A stretch of 64,000 nucleotides of DNA from Mycobacterium asiaticum (GTDB lineage: Bacteria > Actinomycetota > Actinomycetes > Mycobacteriales > Mycobacteriaceae), in assembly GCF_001673315.1 (NCBI RefSeq), contig NZ_LZLQ01000059.1:39412-103411 (forward strand), read 5' to 3'. How positions within the stretch are numbered: the stretch's first letter is position 1; the number at the start of each line of letters is the position of its first letter. Both the position numbers and the translations under genes were made by a program. Positions 34,863 through 43,063 of the stretch are shown one piece after another. Under the pieces are notes generated by a model. The model had not been told where the DNA came from, did not search any database, and saw nothing but the letters and a program-made list of their open reading frames with translations.

Positions 34863-35254
34863 GGCCTTCCTTCGATGTGTTGGCGTAGGGCCGTCTCTTC
34901 GACGAACCAGCTGCCGGCGACCTTGCGGCCTCCGAGTTGGGGGGCGAGCCGGCGGGCCTGCCTGTGCGAGATGCCCAGGAAGGCAGCTGCTTCGGCGAGC
35001 GGCACGGTCGGTTGTTCGTCCACCGGCACAGGATCGCTGACGGCGCCAGCGCGGACGTCCGCGTGACCGTCTGCGGCCATCGCGGCGCGAAGTTCGCAGG
35101 CCAGAAGCTCGTAGGGTTGCGTCGAGAACGGCAGGCCGGCGGTCATCTTCCGGTGCCGGACGGCGATCGCGGCGCATTCGAGCACCAACCGCAGCGCGGA
35201 CCCGGAGAGGACCACGACGGGACCGACGCGCGTCAGGCCAGACTCGTCGCTCAC
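34859..35254 (-). CDS. helix-turn-helix (MerR/excisionase-type) DNA-binding protein
   Basis: Protein of 131 residues. The C-terminal part TVPLAEAAAFLGISHRQARRLAPQLGGRKVAGSWFVE is a typical winged-helix domain of the excisionase/MerR type; residues 1-60 are unassigned. GTG 35254 is taken as start because it overlaps the stop of the WhiB-like gene by 4 bp; the longer frame is GC-rich noise. It may control or assist replication or excision. Confidence 0.65.
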   Translation of the reverse strand: MSDESGLTRVGPVVVLSGSALRLVLECAAIAVRHRKMTAGLPFSTQPYELLACELRAAMAADGHADVRAGAVSDPVPVDEQPTVPLAEAAAFLGISHRQARRLAPQLGGRKVAGSWFVEETALRQHIEGRP

Positions 35255-35571
35255 GGTTCCGCCCCGGAGTCGGTGCGCCTGGCCGGCGTCCCGGACGACG
35301 TGATGACCAGGCCGGCGACGACTCCGCGCGGGCGCCGTGTCGCCGGCAGGCGTTGCAGCCACGCACGACAGGCAGCAAGTGCCGGACAACTGTCGTTGCA
35401 GAGCCGCAGCGCCTCACAGCGAGCGTTCTCGAGTTCGGCACTGTCGAGTCGGCCGCTGGCGCCGCGTTGGCGGATGGTCCGCTCGAACAGATCACTGCGG
35501 CCCTTGCACCGCGCACCCGGCAGCGCGGGAATGCCGGCGAGCAGCGGTTGCAGGGTGTTCCAGTTGGTCAT
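35251..35571 (-). CDS. WhiB-like iron-sulfur regulator
   Basis: 106 residues. Cysteines 22, 52, 58, 62 and 68 lie in the pattern GARCKGRSDLF, then CEALRLCNDSCPALAAC, close to the WhiB arrangement (C...C-x2/3-C-x5-C). The usual G(V/I)WGG turn is replaced by RRPRGVVAGLV. WhiB proteins of mycobacteriophages such as TM4 act on host transcription. The atypical spacing and turn make the family call moderate. Confidence 0.6.
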   Translation of the reverse strand: MTNWNTLQPLLAGIPALPGARCKGRSDLFERTIRQRGASGRLDSAELENARCEALRLCNDSCPALAACRAWLQRLPATRRPRGVVAGLVITSSGTPARRTDSGAEP

Positions 35572-35648
35572 GCTTCGAGCTCCGAGTGGCGTGACTCGCC
35601 GGCTTCGAGCGCCGCGTGTTCGTCGGCGAACGGTTCGATGGTCACGGG

Positions 35649-35891
35649 TTACTCCTGGCTGTCATAGTGCGGACGAAGGGGCTCGCTGAACGAGCGGGTC
35701 AGGTGAGCCGGCGCGGCCTGGTGCTCGACGTCGGGCGGGCTTGGCGGGCACCGGCGGACGCACGGCACCCGTCGCCGGCGCGGGCCGCGGCGGTCGTCGT
35801 CGATGAGGCAGAACTCTCCCGGTTCGGCGCCGCACGTCGGGCACGGCGATTCGATGGCGCCGCGGTACGCCGCTGGGATCGGCCGGCTCAT
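35649..35891 (-). CDS. small zinc-finger protein
   Basis: 80 residues. CPTCGAEPGEFC is the metal site common to short actinobacteriophage zinc-finger proteins, followed by a basic stretch and a second Cys pair (CVRRC). ATG 35891 overlaps the stop of the replication-initiator gene. Confidence 0.65.
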   Translation of the reverse strand: MSRPIPAAYRGAIESPCPTCGAEPGEFCLIDDDRRGPRRRRVPCVRRCPPSPPDVEHQAAPAHLTRSFSEPLRPHYDSQE

Positions 35892-36562
35892 GCGGACTTC
35901 CTGGCAGCGATCGCGGCGTCCTGGCCGCGATCGCAGTCGGCGGGTGCGGTCTTGTGGTGGCCGTGGGCCCGACAGCGCGGCCCGAAGGGTCCGCGAATCC
36001 ATGACGGCGGTTTGCGGTTCGCTGGTTGCCGATCCGCCGGTTCCGTCGTTTCGTCTGTCGACCGACCCGGCTGCCCTGGTGACGTACCCGGCTGAGGCGA
36101 CAACCCATTGGTATTGAGTTGGTCTTGAGTTGGTGGTACCAACGGCCGTTGGGGTAATCGGGCCGTCGCCGTGGGGGTAATCGCATCGTCACCGTTGGGG
36201 TAATCGGCCGTACTTACCCCAACGGCCGTGGGGGTAAGTGGCGCAGTTACCCCAACGGCCGTGGGGGCAAGAATGAGTCGGTAGACGTCGGCTTTGCCGC
36301 CCCCGCGGTTTGCTACTTCGGTCCGCTCGATCAGGTTCAAATCGCGGCCATGACGCAGCGCGGGCCCGACGGCGTTCGTTGTCAGCCCGCACAATTCGGC
36401 CAACATCTGAATGCCGGGATGGGCGTTGGTTCCGTCCCGGTAGTCGGCGAATGTCTCCAACATCAGGAGGACGAGTTTCTGCGAGGGCGATAGGGCGCCC
36501 TTGGGCATCGCGATCACTCGCCGGCGCCACGCCGCACTGTTGAACGTCGCCGCGCTTGTCAT
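35888..36562 (-). CDS. phage-type replication initiator (winged HTH, iteron-containing)
   Basis: 224 residues from ATG 36562 (alternative 36598). The N-terminal domain (SPSQKLVLLMLETFADYRDG, MLAELCGLTTNAVGPALRHG, LIERTE) is a winged helix of the HTH_36 or lambda-O type. The middle is low-complexity: PTAVGVTAPLTPTAVGV is encoded by the iteron repeats at 36137-36270. A basic, proline-rich C-terminus ends with CRAHGHHKTAPADC. An initiator whose own gene contains its binding sites is the lambda O arrangement. Confidence 0.7.
   Translation of the reverse strand: MTSAATFNSAAWRRRVIAMPKGALSPSQKLVLLMLETFADYRDGTNAHPGIQMLAELCGLTTNAVGPALRHGRDLNLIERTEVANRGGGKADVYRLILAPTAVGVTAPLTPTAVGVSTADYPNGDDAITPTATARLPQRPLVPPTQDQLNTNGLSPQPGTSPGQPGRSTDETTEPADRQPANRKPPSWIRGPFGPRCRAHGHHKTAPADCDRGQDAAIAARKSA
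36137..36270. repeat. five iteron-like repeats inside the initiator gene (candidate origin)
   Basis: Repeats ending at 36157, 36180, 36203, 36237 and 36270 share CCGT(T/G)GGGGTAA; the copies at 36214-36237 and 36247-36270 are near-perfect 24-bp palindromes (TTACCCC...GGGGTAA). Spacing is 23, 23, 34 and 33 bp. Beside them, TTGAGTTGGT occurs twice at 36114 and 36125 (11-bp period) in locally A/T-richer DNA. This is the layout of an origin with an unwinding region. Confidence 0.6.
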
Positions 36563-36710
36563 GGCTGACCGTTCGTTCCGGCCAGGCCAACGTCGCATGG
36601 GCCAGTGCGCCGTTCCCGGTCAACGGGGGCGAGCCCGCCGAACTCGTCGCCTGCCATCACGCGTCCTTCGCTTCATCGTTGGGAGAAAGTGATTCATCGG
36701 GCCGCGGCGC

Positions 36711-36914
36711 CTACGGGCCCGCGGCGACCTGTTGAATGACCGCCCGGTATTCGCGCGTGGCTCGGCCCATGTGGTCCGTCACTACGACGGTGATCGCGTC
36801 GCCGGTCGCGGTGACGCGCGCGGTCGAATCCCAGTCGTCGGCCTGCTTGATCGGGAACACTTCACTCGCTCCCGCGAGGCGTGCCGCGATCACGTGCGCT
36901 TCGGCGGTTCTCAC
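36711..36914 (-). CDS. small protein downstream of the excisionase-like gene
   Basis: 67 residues (MRTAEAHVIAARLAGASEVF...), strand-rich, no known motif. The start overlaps the preceding stop (ATGA at 36911), so it is translated with the excisionase-like gene. Confidence 0.55.
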   Translation of the reverse strand: MRTAEAHVIAARLAGASEVFPIKQADDWDSTARVTATGDAITVVVTDHMGRATREYRAVIQQVAAGP

Positions 36915-37168
36915 CGGGTGCCGTCGACACGGTTCGACGCCAGGAACCCGAGCACGTCAGCCCGGAGGTAGCGAATCCGGCTTCCGATGCGGGTGTACGG
37001 GATTCCCTTGCCCTGATACCTGTCCTGTGCGAGCGCGCCCTCGGTCGTGCCCATGACCGCGGCGACGTGCTTGCCGGTCGCCACTGGCGGGAGTGCTTCT
37101 GTGGGAATCGACCGTTCGAGGTCGGCGATGAGGCGGTCCAGCGCGGTCGGAGTCATCGGGATAGTCAC
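36911..37168 (-). CDS. excisionase/AlpA-like winged-helix protein
   Basis: 85 residues. LPPVATGKHVAAVMGTTEGALAQDRYQGKGIPYTRIGSRIRYLRADV is the MerR-type HTH of excisionases (helix, turn, helix, wing, then an R-Y-x3-D end). The GTG start has AAAGGG 7 nt upstream. It is the first gene of the leftward operon, divergent from the Xre repressor, as alpA is in phage satellites. Confidence 0.75.
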   Translation of the reverse strand: MTIPMTPTALDRLIADLERSIPTEALPPVATGKHVAAVMGTTEGALAQDRYQGKGIPYTRIGSRIRYLRADVLGFLASNRVDGTR

Positions 37169-37290
37169 CAGCTGCCCTTTCGGGATTGATCGTCGAGATG
37201 ATCAGTTTTGATCGTCATGGCGATCAGGTTGAATCACAGGTGTGTAGTTTGTCAAGAGTGAGTAGGTGACAGATCAAATCTGATCACCTA
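37169..37290. promoter_or_regulatory. divergent operator region of the satellite
   Basis: Two related 16-bp sites in opposite orientation lie at 37199-37214 (minus strand CGATCAAAACTGATCA) and 37271-37286 (plus strand AGATCAAATCTGATCA), each beside the start of one divergent gene. A TTGACA box (minus strand, 37250-37255) lies between them. More GATC half-sites occur at 37188, 37209 and 37222. The pattern fits binding by the Xre repressor. Confidence 0.6.
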
Positions 37291-37815
37291 ATGTCGTGTG
37301 ACATGGCGCAAAGTCAGGACAAGGCGGGTCGCCGGCTCGACGCGACCGGCGAGACGGTGCAGTCGAACATCAGGCGTATCCGAGACGACGTGCTGGGCAT
37401 CCCGGTCACGGAGCTTTCGCGTCGACTGGAAGCGCTCGGCCGGCCGATTCCACCGTTGGGTCTGCGAAGGATCGAGGATGGGACGCGTCGGGTGGACGTT
37501 GACGATCTAGTGAGTATTGCTGTGGCGCTTGGGGTTTCACCCGCCACGCTCTTGATGCCTGAAAGCGCTAGCGCTGAGGATGCGGTGACGCTCACCGGGT
37601 GCAACGAGCAGGTGCCTGCCGGGTACGCATGGGAGTGGATAGGTGGCGACCTGCCGTTGCCGGACTCGGGTGAATCCGCGCTCGCGTTCTATGCCCGCGC
37701 GGTGCCGACGTGGGCCGCGAAGACGATGGAGCAGCGACTACTCAGCGAACGCGGGCTCAGGTCAGCCATGCGCGAGATGATCGACCAGATGGATTCGCCC
37801 AATGGCGACGATTAA
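37291..37815 (+). CDS. Xre-family repressor of the satellite
   Basis: 174 residues. The HTH spans about 22-75 (VQSNIRRIRDDVLGIPVTELSRRL, GLRRIEDGTRRVDVDDLVSIAVALG). The C-terminal half is helical without peptidase motifs, so relief would need a partner protein rather than RecA cleavage. No ribosome site precedes ATG 37291 or 37303; a leaderless start is likely. Its 3' end overlaps the integrase gene by 14 bp, so both are made from one promoter. Confidence 0.8.
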   Translation: MSCDMAQSQDKAGRRLDATGETVQSNIRRIRDDVLGIPVTELSRRLEALGRPIPPLGLRRIEDGTRRVDVDDLVSIAVALGVSPATLLMPESASAEDAVTLTGCNEQVPAGYAWEWIGGDLPLPDSGESALAFYARAVPTWAAKTMEQRLLSERGLRSAMREMIDQMDSPNGDD

Positions 37816-38950
37816 GCGCTACCCGACGGCCGCGGGCGAACGGTGGGAAGTTCGATACCGGCAGCCGAACGGCGCCACCAGTCGGAAGCGCGGATTCACG
37901 ACGAAGCGCGACGCGTCCGCGTGGGCATCGAAGGTCGAGACGACGAAGGCCGAAGGGGCCTACGTGTCGCCGGCGCGCGGCCGGGTGACGGTCGGCGACC
38001 TGTCGGTCGGATGGCTGGCACGACAGGAACAGACGCTCTCGCCGTCGTACTACCGGACCATCGCGTACGCCTACGGCAAACACATCGAACCGAAGTGGGC
38101 CGGCGTCCCGGTCGGCAAGGTCGACACTCTGGACGTGAAGGCGTGGGCCGCGGCCATGACCCGCGACGGGGCCAGCGCCACCGTCGTCAACCGCGCGGTC
38201 GGCATCCTGGCCGGCATCCTCGACGACGCGATCGAGCACCGCGCGCTCGCGTTCAATCCGGCCCGCCGGTTCAAGCGCGGCGAGAAGCCGACGAAGGCGC
38301 CGAAGCGCCACGTCTACCTCACCGAGACAGACGTGTGCCGGCTCGCCGAAGAGTCCGGCCGCTACGCCGATCTGGTGCTGACGCTGGCGTTCACCGGCCT
38401 ACGGTGGGGTGAGGCGATCGCGCTGACTGTCGCCGACGTTGAGTTCCTGAAACGTCGAATCTCTGTGCACCGCAATGCTGTTCAGGTCGGGCAAGAGTTC
38501 GAGGTCGGGCAGACGAAGGGCAAGGAAAGCCGGATGGTGCCGGTTGCGGCGTCGGTGCTGTCCCGGCTGGCGGTCCGGTGCGAGGATCGCGGTGCCGGCG
38601 ATCTGCTGTTCCCTGCCCGCGGGGGTGGCTACATGAAGCGGCCGAGTTACGACTCGACGGGGTGGTTCAACAGGGCCGTAGAGCGCGCCGAAGTACAGAC
38701 CATCACGCCGCACGATCTTCGGCATACGTGCGCGAGTCTGGCGGTCAGTTCAGGCGCGAACGTCCTTGCGGTGTCTCGGATGCTCGGTCATCAGGATCCG
38801 AGCGTGACGCTGCGGATCTACGCCGACCTGTTCGACAGTGACCTCGATGCGGTGGCCGTCAATCTGGACGCGAAAATTGCAGTTAGTGTCCAAAGCGTGT
38901 CCAAAGAGCCGGTCGACCGGCGCGGTACACGTCGCATAACCGCTGTCTAG
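37802..38950 (+). CDS. tyrosine recombinase (integrase) of the satellite
   Basis: 382 residues. An N-terminal arm-binding domain (ERWEVRYRQPNGATSRKRGFTTKRDA) and a SAM-like core-binding domain (about 70-150) precede the catalytic domain with TGLRWGEA (Arg), HDLRHTCASLA (His-x-x-Arg), MLGHQDPS (His) and the nucleophile region LRIYADLF (Tyr). The gene ends 25 bp before attR in the tRNA-Leu gene, the usual place. The last codons overlap the GTGTCCAAA boxes at 38886. Confidence 0.92.
   Translation: MATIKRYPTAAGERWEVRYRQPNGATSRKRGFTTKRDASAWASKVETTKAEGAYVSPARGRVTVGDLSVGWLARQEQTLSPSYYRTIAYAYGKHIEPKWAGVPVGKVDTLDVKAWAAAMTRDGASATVVNRAVGILAGILDDAIEHRALAFNPARRFKRGEKPTKAPKRHVYLTETDVCRLAEESGRYADLVLTLAFTGLRWGEAIALTVADVEFLKRRISVHRNAVQVGQEFEVGQTKGKESRMVPVAASVLSRLAVRCEDRGAGDLLFPARGGGYMKRPSYDSTGWFNRAVERAEVQTITPHDLRHTCASLAVSSGANVLAVSRMLGHQDPSVTLRIYADLFDSDLDAVAVNLDAKIAVSVQSVSKEPVDRRGTRRITAV
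38886..38905 (+). repeat. putative integrase arm-type sites, right
   Basis: Two GTGTCCAAA boxes 11 bp apart, same orientation, 70 bp inside attR and within the 3' end of the integrase gene. The same pair occurs near attL at 28735. Confidence 0.5.
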
Positions 38951-38975
38951 CTGCACTGATGCTGCCGGGGATTTT

Positions 38976-39002
38976 GTGTCCGAGGGGGGACTTGAACCCC
39001 CA
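38976..39002. repeat. right att repeat of the satellite (attR), within tRNA-Leu
   Basis: 27 bp identical to 28616-28642; it covers the acceptor stem and T-arm of the intact tRNA-Leu gene plus two outside bases. Confidence 0.9.
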
Positions 39003-39062
39003 CGCCCATTAGTAGGGCACTAGCACCTCAAGCTAGCGCGTCTGCCATTCCGCCACTCGGAC
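38978..39062 (-). tRNA. tRNA-Leu (anticodon GAG)
   Basis: The minus strand folds as an 85-nt class II tRNA. The acceptor stem pairs GTCCGAG with CTCGGAC, the anticodon stem is CTAGC/GCTAG with loop TTGAGGT (anticodon GAG at 39027-39029), a long variable arm follows and the T-arm is GGGGG-TTCAAGT-CCCCC. CCA is not encoded. Its 3' end is the attachment site of the satellite. Confidence 0.95.
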
Positions 39063-39183
39063 CAGACCAACCTGAGTTGGCAGCTAAGGCTATCGGATCG
39101 CCGCGCACCGCCCCAAACGGACTCGGCGGTAACTCGCCTGCCGCCTCGCCGCCATCACCAGACCAGTGGTAGTAAGGGTGACT

Positions 39184-40551
39184 GTGACCCGTGAGATTGG
39201 AGCGAATGCCCCATCGGGCGACCGCCCCAGCGACCCCGCCGATGATGTGGCCGAAGTGGTCAGCCAGTTGATTCGGTTCGATACCACCAATACCGGCGAC
39301 CTTGCGACGACAAAAGGCGAGGCCGAGTGCGCCCACTGGATCGCTGAGCAACTCGCCGAGGTCGGCTACGAGACGGAGTACGTCGAGTCCGGCGCACCGG
39401 GCCGAGGCAACGTGTTTGCCCGCCTCCCGGGCGCGGACCCGTCGCGCGGTGCGCTGATGATCCACGGGCATCTCGACGTGGTGCCGGCTGAGCCCGCCGA
39501 TTGGAGCGTGCACCCGTTCGCCGGGGCGATCGAGGACGGCTACGTGTGGGGTCGCGGCGCCGTCGACATGAAGGACATGGTGGGCATGACGCTGGTGCTG
39601 GCCCGGCACTTCCGGCGGGCCGGCATCGTGCCACCCCGCGACCTGGTCTTCGCATTCCTGGCCGACGAGGAACACGGGGGCGCCTATGGGGCGCAATGGC
39701 TGGTCAACAATCGGCCCGATCTGTTCGAAGGGGTCACCGAGGCAATCGGCGAGGTCGGCGGGTTCTCGTTGACGGTGCCACGCCGCGATGGCGGTGAGCG
39801 TCGGTTGTATCTGGTCGAGACCGCCGAGAAGGGCATCCAGTGGATGCGGCTCACCGCCCGTGGCCGGGCCGGACACGGGTCGATGGTGCACGATCAGAAC
39901 GCGGTCGTCGCTCTCGCAGAAGCCGTCGCGCGCCTGGGGCGGCATCAGTTTCCGCTGGTGGTCACCGACACCGTCGCCGAGTTTCTGGCGGCGGTCAGCG
40001 ACGAGACCGGCCTGACGTTCGACATCGAGTCACCCGACCTCGACGGCGTGATCGACAAACTCGGGCCGATGGCCCGGATGCTCAAGGCGGTACTGCACGA
40101 CACCGTGAACCCGACAATGCTCAAGGCCGGATACAAGGCCAACGTGGTGCCGGCAACGGCCGAGGCGGTGTTGGACTGTCGCGTGCTGCCCGGACGGCTG
40201 GCCGCTTTCGAGGCCGAGGTGGACGCGCTGCTCGGACCCGACGTCACCCGCGAATGGATCCGCAACCTGACGCCCTACGAGACATCCTTCGACGGCGAAC
40301 TGGTCGACGCGATGAACGCCGCCGTGTTGAGCGTCGATCCGGACGGCCGGACGGTGCCCTACATGCTGTCCGGCGGTACCGACGCAAAGTCCTTCATGCG
40401 CTTGGGAATTCGCTGCTTCGGCTTCAGCCCGCTCCGGTTGCCGCCGGACCTGGATTTCTCGTCGCTGTTCCATGGCGTCGACGAACGGGTACCCATCGAC
40501 GCGTTGAGGTTCGGCACCCAGGTGCTGGCGCACTTCCTTACCCACTGCTGA
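39184..40551 (+). CDS. M20-family metallopeptidase (dipeptidase-like)
   Basis: 455 residues. The metal ligands are in GHLDVVP near residue 99, GAVDMKD and ADEEHGG near 160, and a late GGTDAKSF. M20 enzymes cleave dipeptides or acyl-amino acids in the cytoplasm. GTG 39184 is favoured over 39166 by AAGGG five bases upstream. By gene order it corresponds to Rv2141c of M. tuberculosis. It is divergent from tRNA-Leu and followed after 19 bp by the PEBP-family gene. Confidence 0.9.
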   Translation: MTREIGANAPSGDRPSDPADDVAEVVSQLIRFDTTNTGDLATTKGEAECAHWIAEQLAEVGYETEYVESGAPGRGNVFARLPGADPSRGALMIHGHLDVVPAEPADWSVHPFAGAIEDGYVWGRGAVDMKDMVGMTLVLARHFRRAGIVPPRDLVFAFLADEEHGGAYGAQWLVNNRPDLFEGVTEAIGEVGGFSLTVPRRDGGERRLYLVETAEKGIQWMRLTARGRAGHGSMVHDQNAVVALAEAVARLGRHQFPLVVTDTVAEFLAAVSDETGLTFDIESPDLDGVIDKLGPMARMLKAVLHDTVNPTMLKAGYKANVVPATAEAVLDCRVLPGRLAAFEAEVDALLGPDVTREWIRNLTPYETSFDGELVDAMNAAVLSVDPDGRTVPYMLSGGTDAKSFMRLGIRCFGFSPLRLPPDLDFSSLFHGVDERVPIDALRFGTQVLAHFLTHC

Positions 40552-40570
40552 TCACACGAGAGGACCGATC

Positions 40571-41098
40571 ATGACCGTGCCCAACCCCTACGACGCGCTG
40601 CCCGAGCTGCCGTCGTTCACCCTGACCTCGGAGTCGATCACCGACGGGCAGCCGCTGGACAACTCCCAGGTCAGCGGAATCATGGGCGCGGGTGGGCAGG
40701 ACGTCAGCCCGCAACTCAGCTGGTCTGGTTTCCCGGAGGAGACCCGCAGCTTCGCAGTCACCGTGTACGACCCCGACGCCCCGACGGCATCCGGGTTCTG
40801 GCACTGGGCAGTGGCGAACCTGCCCGCCGACGTCACCGACTTGCCCGCCGGCGCCGGCGACGGCAGCGACCTGCCCGGTGGTGCGCTGACGCTGGCGAAC
40901 GACGCCGGGCAGCGCCGCTACATCGGTGCCGCACCGCCTCCCGGCCACGGCCCGCACCGCTACTACGTCGCGGTGCACGCGGTCGACGTCGACAAACTGG
41001 ATCTTCCCAAGGACGCCGCCCCGGCTTATCTGGGCTTCAACCTGTTCCAGCACGCCATCGCCCGGGCCGTCATCCACGCGACCTACGAACAGACATAA
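40571..41098 (+). CDS. PEBP (YbhB/YbcL)-family protein, TB18.6 homologue
   Basis: 175 residues with the phosphatidylethanolamine-binding-protein motifs [20 protein letters not shown] and [13 protein letters not shown]. The ligand pocket is conserved. Order and length match Rv2140c (TB18.6). An AGAGGACC site precedes ATG 40571. Role unclear in bacteria; lipid or inhibitor binding has been reported for the family. Confidence 0.9.
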   Translation: MTVPNPYDALPELPSFTLTSESITDGQPLDNSQVSGIMGAGGQDVSPQLSWSGFPEETRSFAVTVYDPDAPTASGFWHWAVANLPADVTDLPAGAGDGSDLPGGALTLANDAGQRRYIGAAPPPGHGPHRYYVAVHAVDVDKLDLPKDAAPAYLGFNLFQHAIARAVIHATYEQT

Positions 41099-41106
41099 CC
41101 GCGACG

Positions 41107-41685
41107 TTGCGCGCCTGTGTGCTGGTTCTGCCGGGCGGCAGGATGCGCAGCGACGAGCCGTCGCGGTGGTGGCACCCAGCCAACTTGCGAATGATGTTGC
41201 TGGCCCGCGCATTACAGCGCCGGCTGGGACGCGACGTCAAAGTGGTGCGGGTGCAGTACCGCCTGCGCGGCTGGAACAGCCCGCGGCAGGACCCGGTCCG
41301 CGATGCCGAGGATGTGCTGCGCGGGATTCGCGCCCGCTATGAGCCGAAAGCCGTTGTTTTGGTAGGTCATTCAATGGGGGCGCGGGTTGCTGCGCAGTTA
41401 TCCGCCCAAGGTGGCATCGCGGCTGTGGTAGCCCTGGCGCCGTGGTGGTACGGAGACAAAGCCGATTTGATCCCGGTGGGGACGCGACTGCTGGTTGTGC
41501 ACGGTACCGCCGACACCCGAACCGACCCCGAGATTTCGCGTGCGCAGACGCTGCGGGCCCGGCAGCGCGGGCTGGATGCGCAGTGGGTGGGCATCGACGG
41601 TGTGGGCCACCACATGGTGCGCCGTTGGCGTGAATGGCACGCTCGCACAATGGATTTCGTCGCAGACCAGCTGTGCCACGGTTGA
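41107..41685 (+). CDS. small alpha/beta hydrolase
   Basis: 192 residues with nucleophile motif GHSMGAR near residue 83, a strand-turn VVHGTADTRTDPEIS and a histidine in GVGHHMVRRW. TTG 41107 is the first codon that keeps the first strand (VLVLPGG). It is 8 bp after the PEBP gene and probably co-transcribed. Substrate unknown. Confidence 0.8.
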   Translation: MRACVLVLPGGRMRSDEPSRWWHPANLRMMLLARALQRRLGRDVKVVRVQYRLRGWNSPRQDPVRDAEDVLRGIRARYEPKAVVLVGHSMGARVAAQLSAQGGIAAVVALAPWWYGDKADLIPVGTRLLVVHGTADTRTDPEISRAQTLRARQRGLDAQWVGIDGVGHHMVRRWREWHARTMDFVADQLCHG

Positions 41686-41735
41686 CGCCAGCGTACTGAA
41701 CCGAATTGTCGGTAGCCCTGGTTAGCCTTCCGGGC

Positions 41736-41948
41736 ATGCGTTCGAAAAACACCTACGAGCAAGTTGATTTGATATCTGACCGCCTTGATGCGGCGTTAGA
41801 TCGGCTCTGTGCGGCCATTGACCGAGGTGTAGCCACATCGGACGCGGTGTGGCTGCTGCATGGCTTGGAGCAAGTAGAGGCTCGAATCGCGATGGTCAGG
41901 TATGAGTTGACCAGCCCGTTTCTCCGACCTCCTGGCCCGGCGGGCTGA
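41736..41948 (+). CDS. small helical protein of unknown function
   Basis: 70 residues from ATG 41736 (MRSKNTYEQVDLISDRLD...), helical, with CAAIDRGVATSDAVWLLHGLEQVEARI. It converges with pyrD, 2 bp from its stop. No family recognised. Confidence 0.5.
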   Translation: MRSKNTYEQVDLISDRLDAALDRLCAAIDRGVATSDAVWLLHGLEQVEARIAMVRYELTSPFLRPPGPAG

Positions 41949-41950
41949 CT

Positions 41951-43063
41951 TCAACCCGGCGGGTTCTCCGGCCGGGCAACCGCCGACCCCACCGCGTCCT
42001 GCAAGGAGGCGAACCCGCCCTCGTGCAACCGGTGCGCAATGCCGTCGTGAATCTCCTTGGCCCACAAGCCGCCGCCGTAGATAAAACCGGTATAGCCCTG
42101 CAGCAGTGACGCTCCCGCGGTGATTCGTTCCCAAGCCTGGTCCGGGGTCTCGATTCCGCCCACGCTGATCAGAACCAGCCGGTCACCGACCCGGCCATAG
42201 AGGCGACGCAGCACCTCGACCGCACGGCCGGCCACCGGCGGCCCGGAGATGCCGCCGGCACGGAGCGCTTCCACGCCGGGGGTGCGCAACCCGTCCCGGG
42301 AGATGGTGGTGTTGGTCGCGACAATGCCGGCCAGTCCCAGTTCCACGGCCAGGTCCGCAATGTCGTCGATCTCGGCGTCGGCCAGATCCGGCGCGATCTT
42401 GACCAGCACCGGCGTCGAGGAAGCCTCGGCCAGCACCGCCGACAGGATGGGCCGCAGCGCCTCGACCGCTTGCAGATCGCGCAGTCCCGGGGTGTTCGGT
42501 GAGCTGACGTTGACCACGAGGTAGGACGCCAGGGGAGACAACAGCCGGGCACTGGCCCGGTAATCGTCGACGGCATCGGCGGCGAGCGTCTTTTTGGTCT
42601 TGCCGATGTTGATGCCGAGCGGGACGTCGGGGACGTGCTGTGCCAGGCGCGCGGCCAACGCCCCGGCGCCGTGGTTGTTGAAGCCCATCCGGTTCAGTAG
42701 GGCACGGTCGTCCGGCAGGCGGAACAGCCGCGGTGCCGGGTTGCCCGGCTGGGCGTGAGCGGTGACGGTGCCGATTTCTGCATACCCGAAACCCAAAGGG
42801 CCCCAGATGGATAGCCCTAAGCCGTCCTTGTCGAATCCGGCCGCCAGGCCGAGCGGACCGGGGAAGCGCACTCCGAATACCGTGCTGGCCAGCACCGGGT
42901 CGGTCGGTGCCAGCCGACGCCGCAGCGCGCGTCGCACCGGCGCACCCGCTGTGACGCCCCGCAGCGTGGCGAACACCAGGGTGTGAACCCGTTCGGCGGA
43001 AACCGTGAACAGCAGGCTGCGCAGCACGCCGTACAGGCGATGACGGTCTTCGGTCACCGTCAT
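41951..43063 (-). CDS. pyrD: dihydroorotate dehydrogenase (quinone), class 2
   Basis: 370 residues. FMN enzyme of pyrimidine synthesis, oxidising dihydroorotate with quinone at the membrane. The N-terminal helix ([17 protein letters not shown]) is the class 2 membrane-binding region; [22 protein letters not shown] (catalytic serine region) and [16 protein letters not shown] follow. ATG 43063 overlaps the DUF5703 stop. Corresponds to Rv2139. Confidence 0.95.
   Translation of the reverse strand: MTVTEDRHRLYGVLRSLLFTVSAERVHTLVFATLRGVTAGAPVRRALRRRLAPTDPVLASTVFGVRFPGPLGLAAGFDKDGLGLSIWGPLGFGYAEIGTVTAHAQPGNPAPRLFRLPDDRALLNRMGFNNHGAGALAARLAQHVPDVPLGINIGKTKKTLAADAVDDYRASARLLSPLASYLVVNVSSPNTPGLRDLQAVEALRPILSAVLAEASSTPVLVKIAPDLADAEIDDIADLAVELGLAGIVATNTTISRDGLRTPGVEALRAGGISGPPVAGRAVEVLRRLYGRVGDRLVLISVGGIETPDQAWERITAGASLLQGYTGFIYGGGLWAKEIHDGIAHRLHEGGFASLQDAVGSAVARPENPPG

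Larger units (their letters stand above)
28616..39002. mobile_element. phage-satellite (PICI-like) island integrated in tRNA-Leu
   Basis: A 27-bp exact direct repeat of the tRNA-Leu 3' end bounds about 10.4 kb. The integrase lies next to the intact tRNA, with the Xre repressor beside it. A divergent operon runs leftward with an excisionase-like gene, an initiator carrying iterons and many small phage-type genes. Cargo lies at the far end. No structural, lysis or large terminase genes are visible. This order fits a phage-inducible chromosomal island better than a prophage. Confidence 0.65.

Noticed and set aside
34569..35516. 315-codon minus-strand gene
   Set aside because: Only its last 97 codons (from ATG 34862) look coding; the rest runs opposite-frame through the HTH and WhiB-like genes.
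28616..39002. Complete prophage
   Set aside because: No terminase large subunit, portal, capsid, tail or lysis gene is visible in 10.4 kb.
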